Origin: Clostridium oryzae
GTDB taxonomy: Bacteria > Bacillota > Clostridia > Clostridiales > Clostridiaceae
DNA: 64,000 nucleotides
NCBI RefSeq assembly: GCF_002029235.1
Contig: NZ_MZGV01000021.1
Coordinates: 1 to 64,000 of the forward strand
Direction of reading: 5' to 3'
Each line of letters begins with the position of its first letter. Positions within the stretch are counted from its first letter, which is position 1. This document shows positions 47,482-57,246 of this stretch, piece by piece. The notes under the pieces are model-generated. The model had not been told where the DNA came from and did not search any database. It saw only the letters and a program-made list of their open reading frames with translations. The position numbers were made by a program, and so were the translations under genes.

Positions 47482-48504
47482 TTATCTTTCACCCAATTTT
47501 AAATTTGGCATAGCATTAATATCTAAAGACGACCTTACTCCTTTTATATATTCGAAGTAGGCTGCACTTCCTATCATAGCCGCGTTATCAGTGCATAGTA
47601 TAGGTGAGGGAAACAATACACTTATATTGTTTTTTTCACCTGCAGCTATGAGTTCCTGCCTTAGTCTTGAATTCGAAGCTACACCACCAGCTATAGCGAT
47701 TCTATCAACTTTCTTTAACTTACATGTTCTTATAACATTCTCTGTAAGTACATCTACTACAGATTTTTGAAATGAAGCAGCCACATCAGCTTTATTAATT
47801 TCTTCACCTTTCATCTCCATTTTATTAATATAATTTAAAACAGAAGACTTAAGCCCACTAAATGAAAAATCTAACGAGTCATCATGAAAACTGGCCCTTG
47901 GAAAATAGATGGCCTGCTCATTACCTTCCTTAGAAAGTTTATCTATCTTAGGGCCACCAGGATAGCCAAGCCCTATAGCCCTAGCAACCTTATCATATGC
48001 TTCACCTGCTGCATCATCCCTTGTCTCACCTATAGTTTCAAATACACCATAATCCTTCATATATACAATAAAAGTGTGACCGCCAGAAACTACTAAACAC
48101 ACAAACGGCGGCTCCAAATCTTTATGTTCAATAAAATTAGCACTTATATGTCCCTCTATATGATTAACACCTATAAATGGTTTTTTTAATGCATATGCTA
48201 GTCCTTTAGCGTATTGGAGTCCAACTAATAGTGCTCCAACAAGACCAGGGCCATAAGTTACTGCAACTGCATCTATGTCCTGCATTCTCATCTTTGAAGC
48301 TTCTATAGCTTCCTGTGTTACTGCATTTATAACTTCAATATGTTTTCTTGAGGCAACTTCGGGTACCACTCCGCCAAACTTCTTATGTATATCAATTTGA
48401 GATGCTATAATATTAGAAAGCACCTCTCTACCGTTTCTAACAACTGCAGCTGCTGTTTCATCACAACTACTCTCTATTGCAAGTATATTTATATCTTTAT
48501 CCAC
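47482..48504 (-). CDS. tsaD: tRNA N6-threonylcarbamoyladenosine transferase TsaD
   Basis: 340 residues, ASKHA fold. It transfers the threonylcarbamoyl group to A37 of ANN-decoding tRNAs with TsaB/TsaE. Metal-binding His pair in NHIEGH; ATP motifs [18 protein letters not shown] and [13 protein letters not shown]. Start is GTG 48504 after GAGG. The two downstream genes are unrelated to t6A formation. The protein was formerly called Gcp. Confidence 0.96.
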   Translation of the reverse strand: MDKDINILAIESSCDETAAAVVRNGREVLSNIIASQIDIHKKFGGVVPEVASRKHIEVINAVTQEAIEASKMRMQDIDAVAVTYGPGLVGALLVGLQYAKGLAYALKKPFIGVNHIEGHISANFIEHKDLEPPFVCLVVSGGHTFIVYMKDYGVFETIGETRDDAAGEAYDKVARAIGLGYPGGPKIDKLSKEGNEQAIYFPRASFHDDSLDFSFSGLKSSVLNYINKMEMKGEEINKADVAASFQKSVVDVLTENVIRTCKLKKVDRIAIAGGVASNSRLRQELIAAGEKNNISVLFPSPILCTDNAAMIGSAAYFEYIKGVRSSLDINAMPNLKLGER

Positions 48505-48813
48505 AATATCGCCTCATCTTATATATTTATGTAAATTTTCATTTATAAAATTAATTTTTTCTTTATAGGTTATCTATCTTTAAAAAACAAACAAAAAAAA
48601 AAGATTTTTATGTTATTTTTTGTTTTAACATTTATAATTATATTATTAACACATTTGATTGTAAATTATGAGTTAAAATTTTTTAGTCTATTATTAATCA
48701 TTGATTTCTATTGGCTGTCGCTCTATATATGTACTAATTTTCAAAAATTGGAACTTTATATATATATTAATTAAATTTTCACATAGTAATTATTTCCACG
48801 AGGAGGATTTTAT
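48505..48813. other. AT-rich divergent intergenic region
   Basis: 309 bp between tsaD and the RusA-like gene, with long A and T runs. It must hold both promoters, but no clear -35/-10 pair stands out. No RNA motif or convincing small gene was seen. Confidence 0.6.
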
Positions 48814-49449
48814 ATGCTTGATTATGCTAAAGTTATCGTTACAGGTTCCCCTATATCCAAATCGAACTTCAAACTCTTCAACATGCATGGACGTGCTATT
48901 CTTCCATATAACTCTGGAAAATATCACGACAGATACGCAATATATGAACAAGAGATTGCTTTTTGTGCAAGGCTTCAAAACCCTAATATAGTTCTATCTC
49001 AATCCCTTATTGCAGTGCTTAAAGTATTCTATAAAAGTGAAAAAAGGCATCCTGATACAAATAATATTACTAAAAGTATATTTGACGGTATTGAAAAAAG
49101 TGGGCTTATCGTCAATGACGCTCAAATCACAAGGTTAATTATAGAAGAATTTTATGACTCTAAAAATCCCCGCTTTGAATTAGAGCTATTCGGAGAGAGC
49201 CGCTATAATATGAAATACGAAATATGTACAAAAAAGATATTAGATGAACCAAAGGAATATGGACCGCCTAGCAATAAAAAAAATTCATACCTTTCCAAGA
49301 AATCTACATTCGCCAACACTAAGGAGGCCGCAGAGGATTCAAAGATACACTGTTCAATCTGCAATAAAGTAATAAATGCTGAAAATTCTGTTACAGCTAA
49401 TAATGGCAAAATGAGAATATGTAAGGACTGTATTAAAAAGTTATTTTAA
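48814..49449 (+). CDS. RusA-like nuclease-fold protein with C-terminal zinc finger
   Basis: 211 residues. Residues 1-130 resemble the RusA Holliday-junction resolvase: an N-terminal VTGSPISKSN strand, then RHPDTNNITKSIFDGI and GLIVNDAQITRLIIEE. Of the RusA catalytic Asp residues (D70, D72, D91 in E. coli), D72 is Asn here, so activity is uncertain. Residues 175-211 carry CSIC and CKDC pairs (a treble-clef-type finger), not usual in phage RusA. GAGGAGG precedes ATG. The gene is chromosomal and stands alone, with no phage genes nearby. Confidence 0.7.
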   Translation: MLDYAKVIVTGSPISKSNFKLFNMHGRAILPYNSGKYHDRYAIYEQEIAFCARLQNPNIVLSQSLIAVLKVFYKSEKRHPDTNNITKSIFDGIEKSGLIVNDAQITRLIIEEFYDSKNPRFELELFGESRYNMKYEICTKKILDEPKEYGPPSNKKNSYLSKKSTFANTKEAAEDSKIHCSICNKVINAENSVTANNGKMRICKDCIKKLF

Positions 49450-49493
49450 AAATAAAGGTAGAAACTCTTTACAGGGTTTCTACCTTTATTTTT
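49448..49493 (+). terminator. Bidirectional terminator after the RusA-like gene
   Basis: AAAAATAAAGGTAGAAAC (49448-49465) pairs perfectly with 49476-49493, 18 bp with a 10-nt loop. It overlaps the RusA-like stop codon and lies 10 bp after the end of the converging GH94 gene. Confidence 0.92.
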
Positions 49494-49502
49494 ATCTTTG
49501 TA

Positions 49503-51938
49503 TTATCCTAACACAACTTCAACCTTATGAGTCTTTCCATCATTCTGTGTTGGTATCTTATTGCCAGCTATTTCTTTACCATCAACAACAAGCTTAGCAA
49601 CACCCTTGCATACATGGTTAGGATTCTTTATTTCTATTTCATAAACGTCATCTCTGAAGCCTCTTGTAATTGTATATCCATCCCAAACTGCAGGAATACA
49701 TGGATCAACTATAAGTCCATCAAAGTCTGGCTTTATTCCAAGTATCCACTGAGAAATAGTTATGAAGTTCCAAGCAGCTGTACCTGTAAGCCAGGAATTT
49801 TTAGCTTCACCAAATCTTGGAGCAGCTTTACCAGCAACCATCTGTGAATATACATATGGCTCAAGTCTGTGTATTTCACTTATATCTTCAAGATATGCAG
49901 GTGCTATCTTTCTATATATTTCAAAAGCTCTGTCTCCTCTTCCTATTTCTGCTTCTGCACAAGCTACCCAAGGATTGTTATGACAGAATATTCCACCATT
50001 TTCCTTGTAGCCTTCTGGATATGAAGATATTTCTCCAAGGTTAATATAATATTTTGAATATGGTGGATCATTAAGTACTATACCATACTTAGTATCCAAA
50101 TGTTTTATAACAGAGTTAAGTGCCTTTTCAGCAAGACCATTTTCTTTTCCTATTCCTGCCATTACGCACATTCCTTGAGGCTCTATGAATATTTTGCTCT
50201 CCTCATTTTCTTTGCTTCCTATCTTATCTCCATAGAAATCGTAAGCTCTTAAGAACCACTCTCCATCATAGCCATATTTCTCTGTAGTCTCAATCATCTT
50301 CTTAACTTCTTTATCTGCTCTTTCAGCTTCCTTGCTGTCCTTTATAAAATTGCATAGAGCAGCATACTGCTTTCCAGCTAGAACAAATAAACCTGCTATA
50401 AACACAGACTCAGCCTTTCCGCCGGATTGGTTTTCAGAAGTCTGGAAAGATTCACCTGGTGTCTTTGAAAAACAGTTAAGATTTAAACAATCATTCCAGT
50501 CAGCTCTTCCGATAAGCGGAAGATCATGAGGTCCTAAATTATTTATAACATGATCAAAGGATCTCTTTAAGTGTTCCATAAGTGTTGCTTTATTAGTTTC
50601 ACTGTTATCAAATGGAACTATCTCGTCTAGTATGCTTACATCCCCACTTTCCCTGATATATGCAATAACTCCTATTATTAGCCAAAGTGGGTCATCATTA
50701 AAACCTGAACCTATATCATTGTTTCCTTTCTTAGTCAATGGTTGATACTGATGATATGCACTTCCATCCTCAAATTGAGTAGCAGCTATATCAAGTATTC
50801 TCTGTCTAGCCCTTTCAGGAATTTGATGAACAAAGCCAAGTAAATCCTGATTTGAGTCACGGAAGCCCATGCCTCTCCCTATACCGGATTCAAAATAAGA
50901 AGCACTTCTGGACATATTAAAAGTAACCATGCATTGATACTGGTTCCATATGTTAACCATTCTATCCATTTTCTCTTCTTTACTCTTAACTTGATATTTA
51001 GATAATAATTTTGTCCAATAATCTTTAAGTTCGTTGAAAGCCTTTTCTACATCTTCAACAGTTTTAAACTTTGAAATTATCTTTTCTGCCTTTTCCTTGT
51101 TGATAATTCCCTTACTTTCCCATTTTTCTTCCTCAGCATTTTCTACATAACCAAGTACAAAAATTAATGTTTTACTTTCTCCTGGTTTTAATTCTATATC
51201 TTTTCTATGGGAAGCTATTGGCCACCAACCTGAAGCCATGGAATTATATGATTTACCTTCAAGTACAGCCTTTGGTGCTTCAAGTCCATTATATAATCCT
51301 ATAAAGCTTTCTCTATCAGTATCAAAACCATCCATTTCTTCATTCATACTATAGAAGGAATAATGATCTCTTCTCTCTCTATACTCTGTTTTATGATATA
51401 TAGCTGACCCTTTTACTTCAACCTCACCGGTACTATAGTTTCTTTGGAAATTAGTCATGTCATCGTTTGCTTCCCAAAGACAGAATTCTATATAAGAAAA
51501 TAATTTTAAGGATTTATTTGCTTTTGAAGTATTAGTAACTGTTATGCTATGTACTTCGCAATTAGTATTTATAGGAACGAAAGAAAGCTGATCTACCTTT
51601 ACTCCATTTCTTTCTCCACATATCTTAGTATAACCAAGACCATGTCTGCATTCATAAAAATCGAGGTTCTTCTTAACAGGCATCCAGCTGTGTGTCCAGT
51701 AATCCTTATCATCGACTATGTAGAAATATCGTCCTCCATTATCAACTGGTATGTTATTGTATCTATATCTTGTAATTCTTCTTAATCTAGCATCCTTATA
51801 AAAACAGTAACCTCCTGAGGTGTTGGATATTAATCCAAAAAAATCCTGGCTTCCAAGATAGTTTATCCAAGGATATGGAGTCTCGGGAGTATTTATTACA
51901 TATTCTCTGTTTGCATCATCAAATTTTCCAAATTTCAT
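49503..51938 (-). CDS. Cellobiose phosphorylase (GH94)
   Basis: 811 residues, the same length as C. thermocellum cellobiose phosphorylase as I recall it. Splits cellobiose with phosphate into glucose 1-phosphate and glucose, saving ATP. The N-terminal [14 protein letters not shown] and [10 protein letters not shown], the catalytic Asp in [12 protein letters not shown] (about 480) and TGTAAWNF late in the protein are typical of GH94 phosphorylases. No signal peptide: it acts on imported sugar. Start at ATG 51938 is chosen by homology (AAAGGTG is 12 nt upstream); ATG 51950 lies directly on the ribosome site. Cellodextrin phosphorylase is less likely, being longer. Confidence 0.88.
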   Translation of the reverse strand: MKFGKFDDANREYVINTPETPYPWINYLGSQDFFGLISNTSGGYCFYKDARLRRITRYRYNNIPVDNGGRYFYIVDDKDYWTHSWMPVKKNLDFYECRHGLGYTKICGERNGVKVDQLSFVPINTNCEVHSITVTNTSKANKSLKLFSYIEFCLWEANDDMTNFQRNYSTGEVEVKGSAIYHKTEYRERRDHYSFYSMNEEMDGFDTDRESFIGLYNGLEAPKAVLEGKSYNSMASGWWPIASHRKDIELKPGESKTLIFVLGYVENAEEEKWESKGIINKEKAEKIISKFKTVEDVEKAFNELKDYWTKLLSKYQVKSKEEKMDRMVNIWNQYQCMVTFNMSRSASYFESGIGRGMGFRDSNQDLLGFVHQIPERARQRILDIAATQFEDGSAYHQYQPLTKKGNNDIGSGFNDDPLWLIIGVIAYIRESGDVSILDEIVPFDNSETNKATLMEHLKRSFDHVINNLGPHDLPLIGRADWNDCLNLNCFSKTPGESFQTSENQSGGKAESVFIAGLFVLAGKQYAALCNFIKDSKEAERADKEVKKMIETTEKYGYDGEWFLRAYDFYGDKIGSKENEESKIFIEPQGMCVMAGIGKENGLAEKALNSVIKHLDTKYGIVLNDPPYSKYYINLGEISSYPEGYKENGGIFCHNNPWVACAEAEIGRGDRAFEIYRKIAPAYLEDISEIHRLEPYVYSQMVAGKAAPRFGEAKNSWLTGTAAWNFITISQWILGIKPDFDGLIVDPCIPAVWDGYTITRGFRDDVYEIEIKNPNHVCKGVAKLVVDGKEIAGNKIPTQNDGKTHKVEVVLG

Positions 51939-51953
51939 GTAATACTTCATCAC

Positions 51954-52253
51954 CTTTCTTTTATTGTAGTAATAATCAAGATAACAAAGAGCAAGAGCTT
52001 GTACGTTTTATGGCATCCACTTAACAAGATGCAAATGTTACTTAACACATGTTATCTATCATAGTTACAATCGAAACAAATTAACACAGAAATATTCTAC
52101 CACAAATTTTCTCATATCACTATAGGATTTTCATCTTATCGTTGAAAATTGCATAAAAAGCAGTTTTTTGATATAAATACTGCTCTTTATGCTTATATAA
52201 AGGAAACTCAAAAGCTATTTAAAAAACATTAGATAAAAAATTATATTGGTTAT
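51954..52253 (-). terminator. GH94 leader region with terminator of the permease pair
   Basis: GCATAAAAAGCAGT (52151-52164) and ACTGCTCTTTATGC (52179-52192) form a 14-bp stem with one mismatch, probably ending the permease transcript. Between it and GH94, TAACA/TGTTA (52039-52050) is a possible operator and TTGCAT-18-TAAAAC on the minus strand a possible promoter. Nothing else is seen. Confidence 0.5.
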
Positions 52254-53090
52254 CTAGCCCTTTATAGAACCAACCGTCAGCCCGCCTATGATGTATTTTG
52301 AACAGAATAAAAATACTATCATAATAGGCAGCATCGACATCGTAATACATACATATACAGCTCCAAAGTCAGTTTGGTACACACCTTTAGCTAACGCCGT
52401 AAGAAGCGGAACTGTATACTTCTCTTCACTATTTAATACTATTAATGGTGTGAGGTAAGTATTCCAACTAGTTATAAATGTAAATATAGACATGGTAGCT
52501 ACTGATGGAACGATTATGGGCAAAATAACCTTGTTAAATATTTTGAACTCACCGCATCCATCTATTCTAGCAGCTTCTATCAATGAGTCCGGGACAGTAG
52601 AATCGATGTATAGTTTTATGAAAAATACTATATTGGCTGTAGCTATCGCCGGCAATATAAGTGCCCATCTAGAATCTACAATATTTAAAAATCTACATAC
52701 TCTATAGAAACCCAAAATACCAAGCTGAGGCGGCACCATAAGTGCTACTAATACTACCGCGAATAATAGTCCATTTCCTTTAAATTTAAATTTAGCAAAA
52801 CCGTAAGCTGTAAGCGCTCCAAAATAAGCTGCTAACACTGTGGCACTTGTTGAAACCAATATACTGTTTTTTAAGCCAGTCCAAATATTTACTCTAGCCA
52901 TCATTCTATGATAATTGGCTAAAAATTGTGTGCCTGGTATTAATGAAAGTCTTGAAGCTAATCCAGTATTAGTCTGAGTTGAACTGATAAGCATAATATA
53001 AAACGGTACAAAACTTATTACAGCTAGTGCTATTAAAAATATATAAAGAATTAATCTCGAAAAACTAAATTTCTTTTTCTTAGTTTTCAT
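52254..53090 (-). CDS. Sugar ABC transporter permease (MalG type)
   Basis: 278 residues with six membrane helices. The EAA loop, EAARIDGCGEFKIFNKVILP, contacts the ATPase. N-terminal FVPFYIMLISSTQT and the C-terminal end GGLTVGSIKG are usual for CUT1 permeases. Start is ATG 53090, after AGAGGTG. It lies 11 bp downstream of the first permease. A cellobiose or oligosaccharide substrate is inferred from the neighbouring GH94 gene. The ATPase and a lipoprotein binding protein are not encoded beside it. Confidence 0.92.
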   Translation of the reverse strand: MKTKKKKFSFSRLILYIFLIALAVISFVPFYIMLISSTQTNTGLASRLSLIPGTQFLANYHRMMARVNIWTGLKNSILVSTSATVLAAYFGALTAYGFAKFKFKGNGLLFAVVLVALMVPPQLGILGFYRVCRFLNIVDSRWALILPAIATANIVFFIKLYIDSTVPDSLIEAARIDGCGEFKIFNKVILPIIVPSVATMSIFTFITSWNTYLTPLIVLNSEEKYTVPLLTALAKGVYQTDFGAVYVCITMSMLPIMIVFLFCSKYIIGGLTVGSIKG

Positions 53091-53101
53091 AACTTTCACC
53101 T

Positions 53102-53920
53102 CTAATCATACAGAGATTTTCTATTAATAAACTTGTATGCAACAGATACTGCAATGCTCATTAATATAAATAGTGCGACTCCTACTGTAGCCCCATATCC
53201 AAAATATCTATTTTTAAAAGCTGTGTTATACAAATACATTACCATGGTCAAGATTGAATTTTGAGGAGCTCCTTCACCATTAGTAAGTACGTATGGGACA
53301 TCAAACATGGCCATTCCACCTATAAGAGAGGTTATCATAATATATAACATCGTAGGTCTTATTAGCGGTAGTGTTATGTTTTTAAACGTCTGCCATTTAT
53401 TAGCTCCATCCACTATAGCTGCTTCATTGAGTTCATCTGGTATAGCCTTGATTCCGGCCATAAATATAATCATACTGTACCCAAACCACATCCACCAGTT
53501 TATGAATGCTACAGCACCTCGAGCAGCCGTTATATCTTGAAGCCAATTTATAGGTTGATTAATTATATGTGCAGCTTGTAATATTCTATTTAATGATCCT
53601 GTTTTCCAATCTAATATGAATGAAAACAATACAGAAACTGAAGCCATCGTCACAAGATTAGGCAAATAATATACAGATCTCAAAATACCTTTTCCTTTGA
53701 TTTTTCTTTCATTTAGTATAACTGCAAGAAAAAGTGCAACAACAATTTGCGGAATGATATTTATTATCCACATAATAGCAGTGTTCTTAATACTCTGAAA
53801 AAACATTGTGTCATGTATGATTCTTTGGTAATTCTGAAGTCCTATAAATTGAGGTCTTACGATGCTTCCTTGCCATTTTGTAAAACTGAGTTTGTATATT
53901 TTTACAACAAAAAAATACAC
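53102..53920 (-). CDS. Sugar ABC transporter permease (MalF type), lacking the first membrane helix
   Basis: 272 residues. From LSFTKWQGS onward it is a normal CUT1 permease: NTAIMWIINIIPQ helix, EAAIVDGANKWQTFKNITLPL EAA loop in two parts, and five visible helices. Relatives carry about 25 more residues, forming TM1, before LSFTKW; here only MYFFVVKIYK remains, and the frame is closed by TGA just upstream. The GTG start (53920) lies in an AAAAAAATACACC inverted repeat and in a poor ribosome site. This looks like 5' truncation by a deletion or insertion. It may be a pseudogene or partly functional. Confidence 0.75.
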   Translation of the reverse strand: MYFFVVKIYKLSFTKWQGSIVRPQFIGLQNYQRIIHDTMFFQSIKNTAIMWIINIIPQIVVALFLAVILNERKIKGKGILRSVYYLPNLVTMASVSVLFSFILDWKTGSLNRILQAAHIINQPINWLQDITAARGAVAFINWWMWFGYSMIIFMAGIKAIPDELNEAAIVDGANKWQTFKNITLPLIRPTMLYIMITSLIGGMAMFDVPYVLTNGEGAPQNSILTMVMYLYNTAFKNRYFGYGATVGVALFILMSIAVSVAYKFINRKSLYD

Positions 53921-54008
53921 CTTTCATTTCGCACAGCTTGTACCCTGGTTTTGTCAATTTAATACACAGTGTACTTTTTTGACTCGAACAAATTCGGTGT
54001 ATTTTTTT
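53909..54008. repeat. Inverted/direct repeat cluster at the truncated permease 5' end
   Basis: AAAAAAATACACC (53909-53921) and GGTGTATTTTTTT (53996-54008) are perfect 13-bp inverted arms. Between them, TACACAGTGTA (53963-53973) is palindromic and its half GTGTACTTTTTTG repeats directly with the right arm. This may be the scar of a lost mobile element. The site coincides with the permease truncation. Confidence 0.55.
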
Positions 54009-54032
54009 GCATATATGTTTGATTTATTGTAC

Positions 54033-54065
54033 AAAAAGGTTGTAGCAAATTGCTACAACCTTTTT
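54033..54065 (-). terminator. Terminator of the YesN/YesM operon
   Basis: AAAAAGGTTGTAGCA (54033-54047) pairs perfectly with TGCTACAACCTTTTT (54051-54065). The response-regulator stop codon overlaps the arm. It separates the two-component genes from the permeases. Confidence 0.93.
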
Positions 54066-55377
54066 AATCTGCTTTATCCTTAAACTCAGAGGGAGTCAGT
54101 CCTGTGTACTTTTTAAAAAGTTTTGAGAAATAGTGAGGATCCTTTATTCCCACCATATCAGCTACCTCATAAGTTTTATGATAATCTTCTTTTAAATATT
54201 CTTTTGCCTTTTCTATTCTAACTTCGTTTAGATAATCAACAAAATTTTTTCCAAGTTCCTTTGTAAACATTCTGCTAAGATAATAACTGCTTACATAAGT
54301 ATGCTCAGCAACATCATTCAAGGATATCGGGTTTGTATAGTTATCGGAGATATATTCTACTGCATTCCTTATAATAAGAGAAGTAGAACGTTTTTCACTT
54401 GAGCCCTCATCTTTTCTATATTCACAGTCCCTATAGTCAATAGACCTCATCTTATCTATATCTATATTTTTATTATCTATAGTAAAGTTTAAAAGTTTCT
54501 CATCAAGTGCAGCAATTGCTTCTTTCATCTTTCTATGAAGTTCTTCTCTGCCGCTGCCTTTACCACTGAGAGCTGCTACAGTTTCAAAACTATAGTACTC
54601 TTTGATCAACTTTTTTAAAGTTCTAAGTTTGTTTTTAATAACTCCTTCAATTTCCTCATCATCCCTGATATCTGGCACCGGTTGAATTACAAAAACTATC
54701 GTTTCTTCATTTATAGATATATGATCAACAATAAACAGATCTGAATAGATGTCTACTAGTGAATTGATTATTCCATAATGATACATGCTCATATTATCAT
54801 GATTATCACTGTTTTCAATTCTTATTACAAGGATATAAAACTCATCAATTTGTAAATCGTAAAGTTTAGTATCTTTTAACTGTTTTTCATTCTTTGCACT
54901 TACATTAAACAATAAATCATATAACATTTTCTGTTTTAGAAGTGGAATAGTAGTCTCTATATTCCTCTTTAAACTCTGCATTTGCTCAACTGTTTCTTCT
55001 TCCTTCTCAAGTTCTGATACAGCTCTTCTTACTATAGAGTTTATATCGTCTACCTTTGAAGGTTTTAGTATATAATCAAAAGCACCACATTGAATAGCTT
55101 TTTTTAAATACTCAAAATCTCTGTAACCAGTAAGTATTATTATTTTAGAATGTGGTATTATCTCTTTTGTATTCACTATCATTTCTAAACCATTAAGGCC
55201 AGGCATCTTAATATCTACAATAACTATGTCCGGCTTTAATTTTTTGATTTTTTCCATTCCCTCCACACCATCACAAGCTTCATCGCATACGATACATTGA
55301 AGAGACTCCCAATCGACTATATTTCTGAGACCTTTTCTTATAATGGCCTCATCATCCACTATAAGTACATTAAACAT
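54064..55377 (-). CDS. YesN-type response regulator (REC + AraC HTH)
   Basis: 437 residues. Receiver domain 1-120 with phospho-acceptor Asp in PDIVIVDIKMPG, acidic pocket VDDE and Lys in YILKPSK. A middle region of about 200 residues is unassigned. The C-terminal AraC domain (about 335-437) has SLNDVAEHTYVSSYYLSRMF and VGIKDPHYFSKLFKKYTG. Pairs with the adjacent YesM kinase (3 bp apart). YesMN systems normally sense extracellular sugars and activate ABC import genes; here the GH94/permease genes are the likely targets. That link is inference. Confidence 0.93.
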   Translation of the reverse strand: MFNVLIVDDEAIIRKGLRNIVDWESLQCIVCDEACDGVEGMEKIKKLKPDIVIVDIKMPGLNGLEMIVNTKEIIPHSKIIILTGYRDFEYLKKAIQCGAFDYILKPSKVDDINSIVRRAVSELEKEEETVEQMQSLKRNIETTIPLLKQKMLYDLLFNVSAKNEKQLKDTKLYDLQIDEFYILVIRIENSDNHDNMSMYHYGIINSLVDIYSDLFIVDHISINEETIVFVIQPVPDIRDDEEIEGVIKNKLRTLKKLIKEYYSFETVAALSGKGSGREELHRKMKEAIAALDEKLLNFTIDNKNIDIDKMRSIDYRDCEYRKDEGSSEKRSTSLIIRNAVEYISDNYTNPISLNDVAEHTYVSSYYLSRMFTKELGKNFVDYLNEVRIEKAKEYLKEDYHKTYEVADMVGIKDPHYFSKLFKKYTGLTPSEFKDKAD

Positions 55378-55380
55378 ATA

Positions 55381-57159
55381 TTAGTTACCCCCCTTAACTT
55401 CGTATGGAATTGTAACTGTAATTTTTGTATATTTATCATATTGACTCTTTATAGAGATACCATACTCTTCTCCAAAAAAAAGCTTTATTCTTTTATTTAC
55501 ATTACTAAGTCCAACACTGTTTTTATTATCGCTTATTTGTCCAGTCTCTACAGACTTAATAACCTCTTCAAGTTCTTTCTCTTCCATACCTATACCATTG
55601 TCCGATATTTCTATAATAACATCATTATACTGAACCTTAGCTTTAATAGCTATAACCCCATTTCTTCTAACAGGCTCTATACCATGACTTATAGCATTTT
55701 CAATGATAGGTTGAATCAAAAGTCTTGGAATATATACATTCAAAGCTCTTTCATCAATATTTTTTTTCACAACAAGCCTGTCGCCAAATCTATTTTTTAT
55801 TATTTCTACATAATTATCTATGTATTTAAGTTCATCTTCTAGTCTTATTAGTTTGTCCCCTTTTCCTATGCTTGCCTCCATAAGATTAGCCAGTGCTGTA
55901 ACTGTAGAACTTATTTCCTTAACACCATTCAGCTGAGCCATCCAATTGATATTTTCCAGCGTGTTAAATAAAAAATGCGGATTAATTTGAGCTTGAAGCG
56001 CCTTTAATTCTGCCTCTTTCCTCGTAAGTTTTTCCTTATACATCATATTTAATAAATAATCTATCTTCTCAGACATGTTGTTAAAACTATTCCCTAAGTA
56101 GCCAATCTCATCATTTCTTTTCATCGTTACCGGTCGGTGAACACCCTTAGCTTCAAAATCTCTCATAGCATGTACTAATTTCATTATAGGTTTTATAATA
56201 TCATAGGCCATTATTCTGCTTACAGCATATAAGATGACTATAGACCAAATTACTATCAATATTACATCTAATCGTAATTTATTTATGTCAGAATATAGTT
56301 TATCAAAAGGAATATGATATACTATTTTCCAATGAGGTTGTTTCAAAACAACATATGATATAAGTATCTTATCTTTGGCATCTATAAAATGCTCTCCGGA
56401 CTTTGTAAGCTTACTTTTCCTAAGTACACTTATGTATTTGTTATTTCCTTTATTGTTTAATATCTCGCCATTATCATACGATAATATAGAAATATTATGT
56501 ACAAAGTCTTCTGATAAATCATTATACAGCGATTGTATAAAATTCTTTTTAATTATCAGTGCCAGTAAGCCTATAGGTTTATAATCGTCTTTATTATATA
56601 TTATTCTTGCAACATATATATCTTTTACATTATCTTTATTCTTATATACTACCCATGTAGCTTTCCCGCGCTGTTTCATAGCCTTACTATATATATACGA
56701 ATAAGGAAGCCTTTTGGATATACTTGGTTTGCTTCTGTCAAAATCATAATATATATAATTTCTACTATTAGTCACGATGCATATTGATTCTATATCACTT
56801 CTTGAAAGTACAGAATCCCTAAGAATATTCCTGGTATAAATCGTATCAGAATAATTCTTAAGTGCATCCCTCTTCTTTGAACTGACCAAGAAGTCATACA
56901 CTCTATTATCATATAATAATTGAAGATTAAAAGAATCTATATCTCTTCTTAGGTCATCTATCCTAAGTTCTATCATCTTTAATACATCCTGCGAATAACT
57001 AAAGGATTTATTTTTTATAGCTATAGAAGATCTTACATAGGAATTATAACCTATAAATATCATAGGTACCAAAACCTGAACATAGCATATAAACAAAATC
57101 TTACTCTTAAGAGGCATATTTCTATAAAATTGTCCTATTTTTGCAAATATTATTTTCAT
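55381..57159 (-). CDS. YesM-type sensor histidine kinase
   Basis: 592 residues. Two membrane helices (about 20-37 and 292-315) bracket an extracellular Cache-like sensor domain. HAMP follows (about 315-370), then the His_kinase domain with the phospho-His in LQAQINPHFLFNTLENI (about 396) and the HATPase with N box IIENAISHGIEP and ISDNGIGM. AAATGGAATGGCGATAG is a poor ribosome site. Between the solute-binding protein and the response regulator in a single operon. The sensor probably reads sugar-loaded binding protein. Confidence 0.93.
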   Translation of the reverse strand: MKIIFAKIGQFYRNMPLKSKILFICYVQVLVPMIFIGYNSYVRSSIAIKNKSFSYSQDVLKMIELRIDDLRRDIDSFNLQLLYDNRVYDFLVSSKKRDALKNYSDTIYTRNILRDSVLSRSDIESICIVTNSRNYIYYDFDRSKPSISKRLPYSYIYSKAMKQRGKATWVVYKNKDNVKDIYVARIIYNKDDYKPIGLLALIIKKNFIQSLYNDLSEDFVHNISILSYDNGEILNNKGNNKYISVLRKSKLTKSGEHFIDAKDKILISYVVLKQPHWKIVYHIPFDKLYSDINKLRLDVILIVIWSIVILYAVSRIMAYDIIKPIMKLVHAMRDFEAKGVHRPVTMKRNDEIGYLGNSFNNMSEKIDYLLNMMYKEKLTRKEAELKALQAQINPHFLFNTLENINWMAQLNGVKEISSTVTALANLMEASIGKGDKLIRLEDELKYIDNYVEIIKNRFGDRLVVKKNIDERALNVYIPRLLIQPIIENAISHGIEPVRRNGVIAIKAKVQYNDVIIEISDNGIGMEEKELEEVIKSVETGQISDNKNSVGLSNVNKRIKLFFGEEYGISIKSQYDKYTKITVTIPYEVKGGN

Positions 57160-57246
57160 CTATCGCCATTCCATTTCACCATGTAGAAATTTTGTGCAAC
57201 AGAATTACATTCATAATTCTTAATTTCTAATAAAGTAACTTAGCCA

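Noticed and set aside
48790-48991. Frames at 48701-48991 (plus) and 48790-48978 (minus) near the RusA-like gene
   Set aside because: Both overlap the better supported RusA-like gene, which has a strong GAGGAGG site and a recognisable domain.
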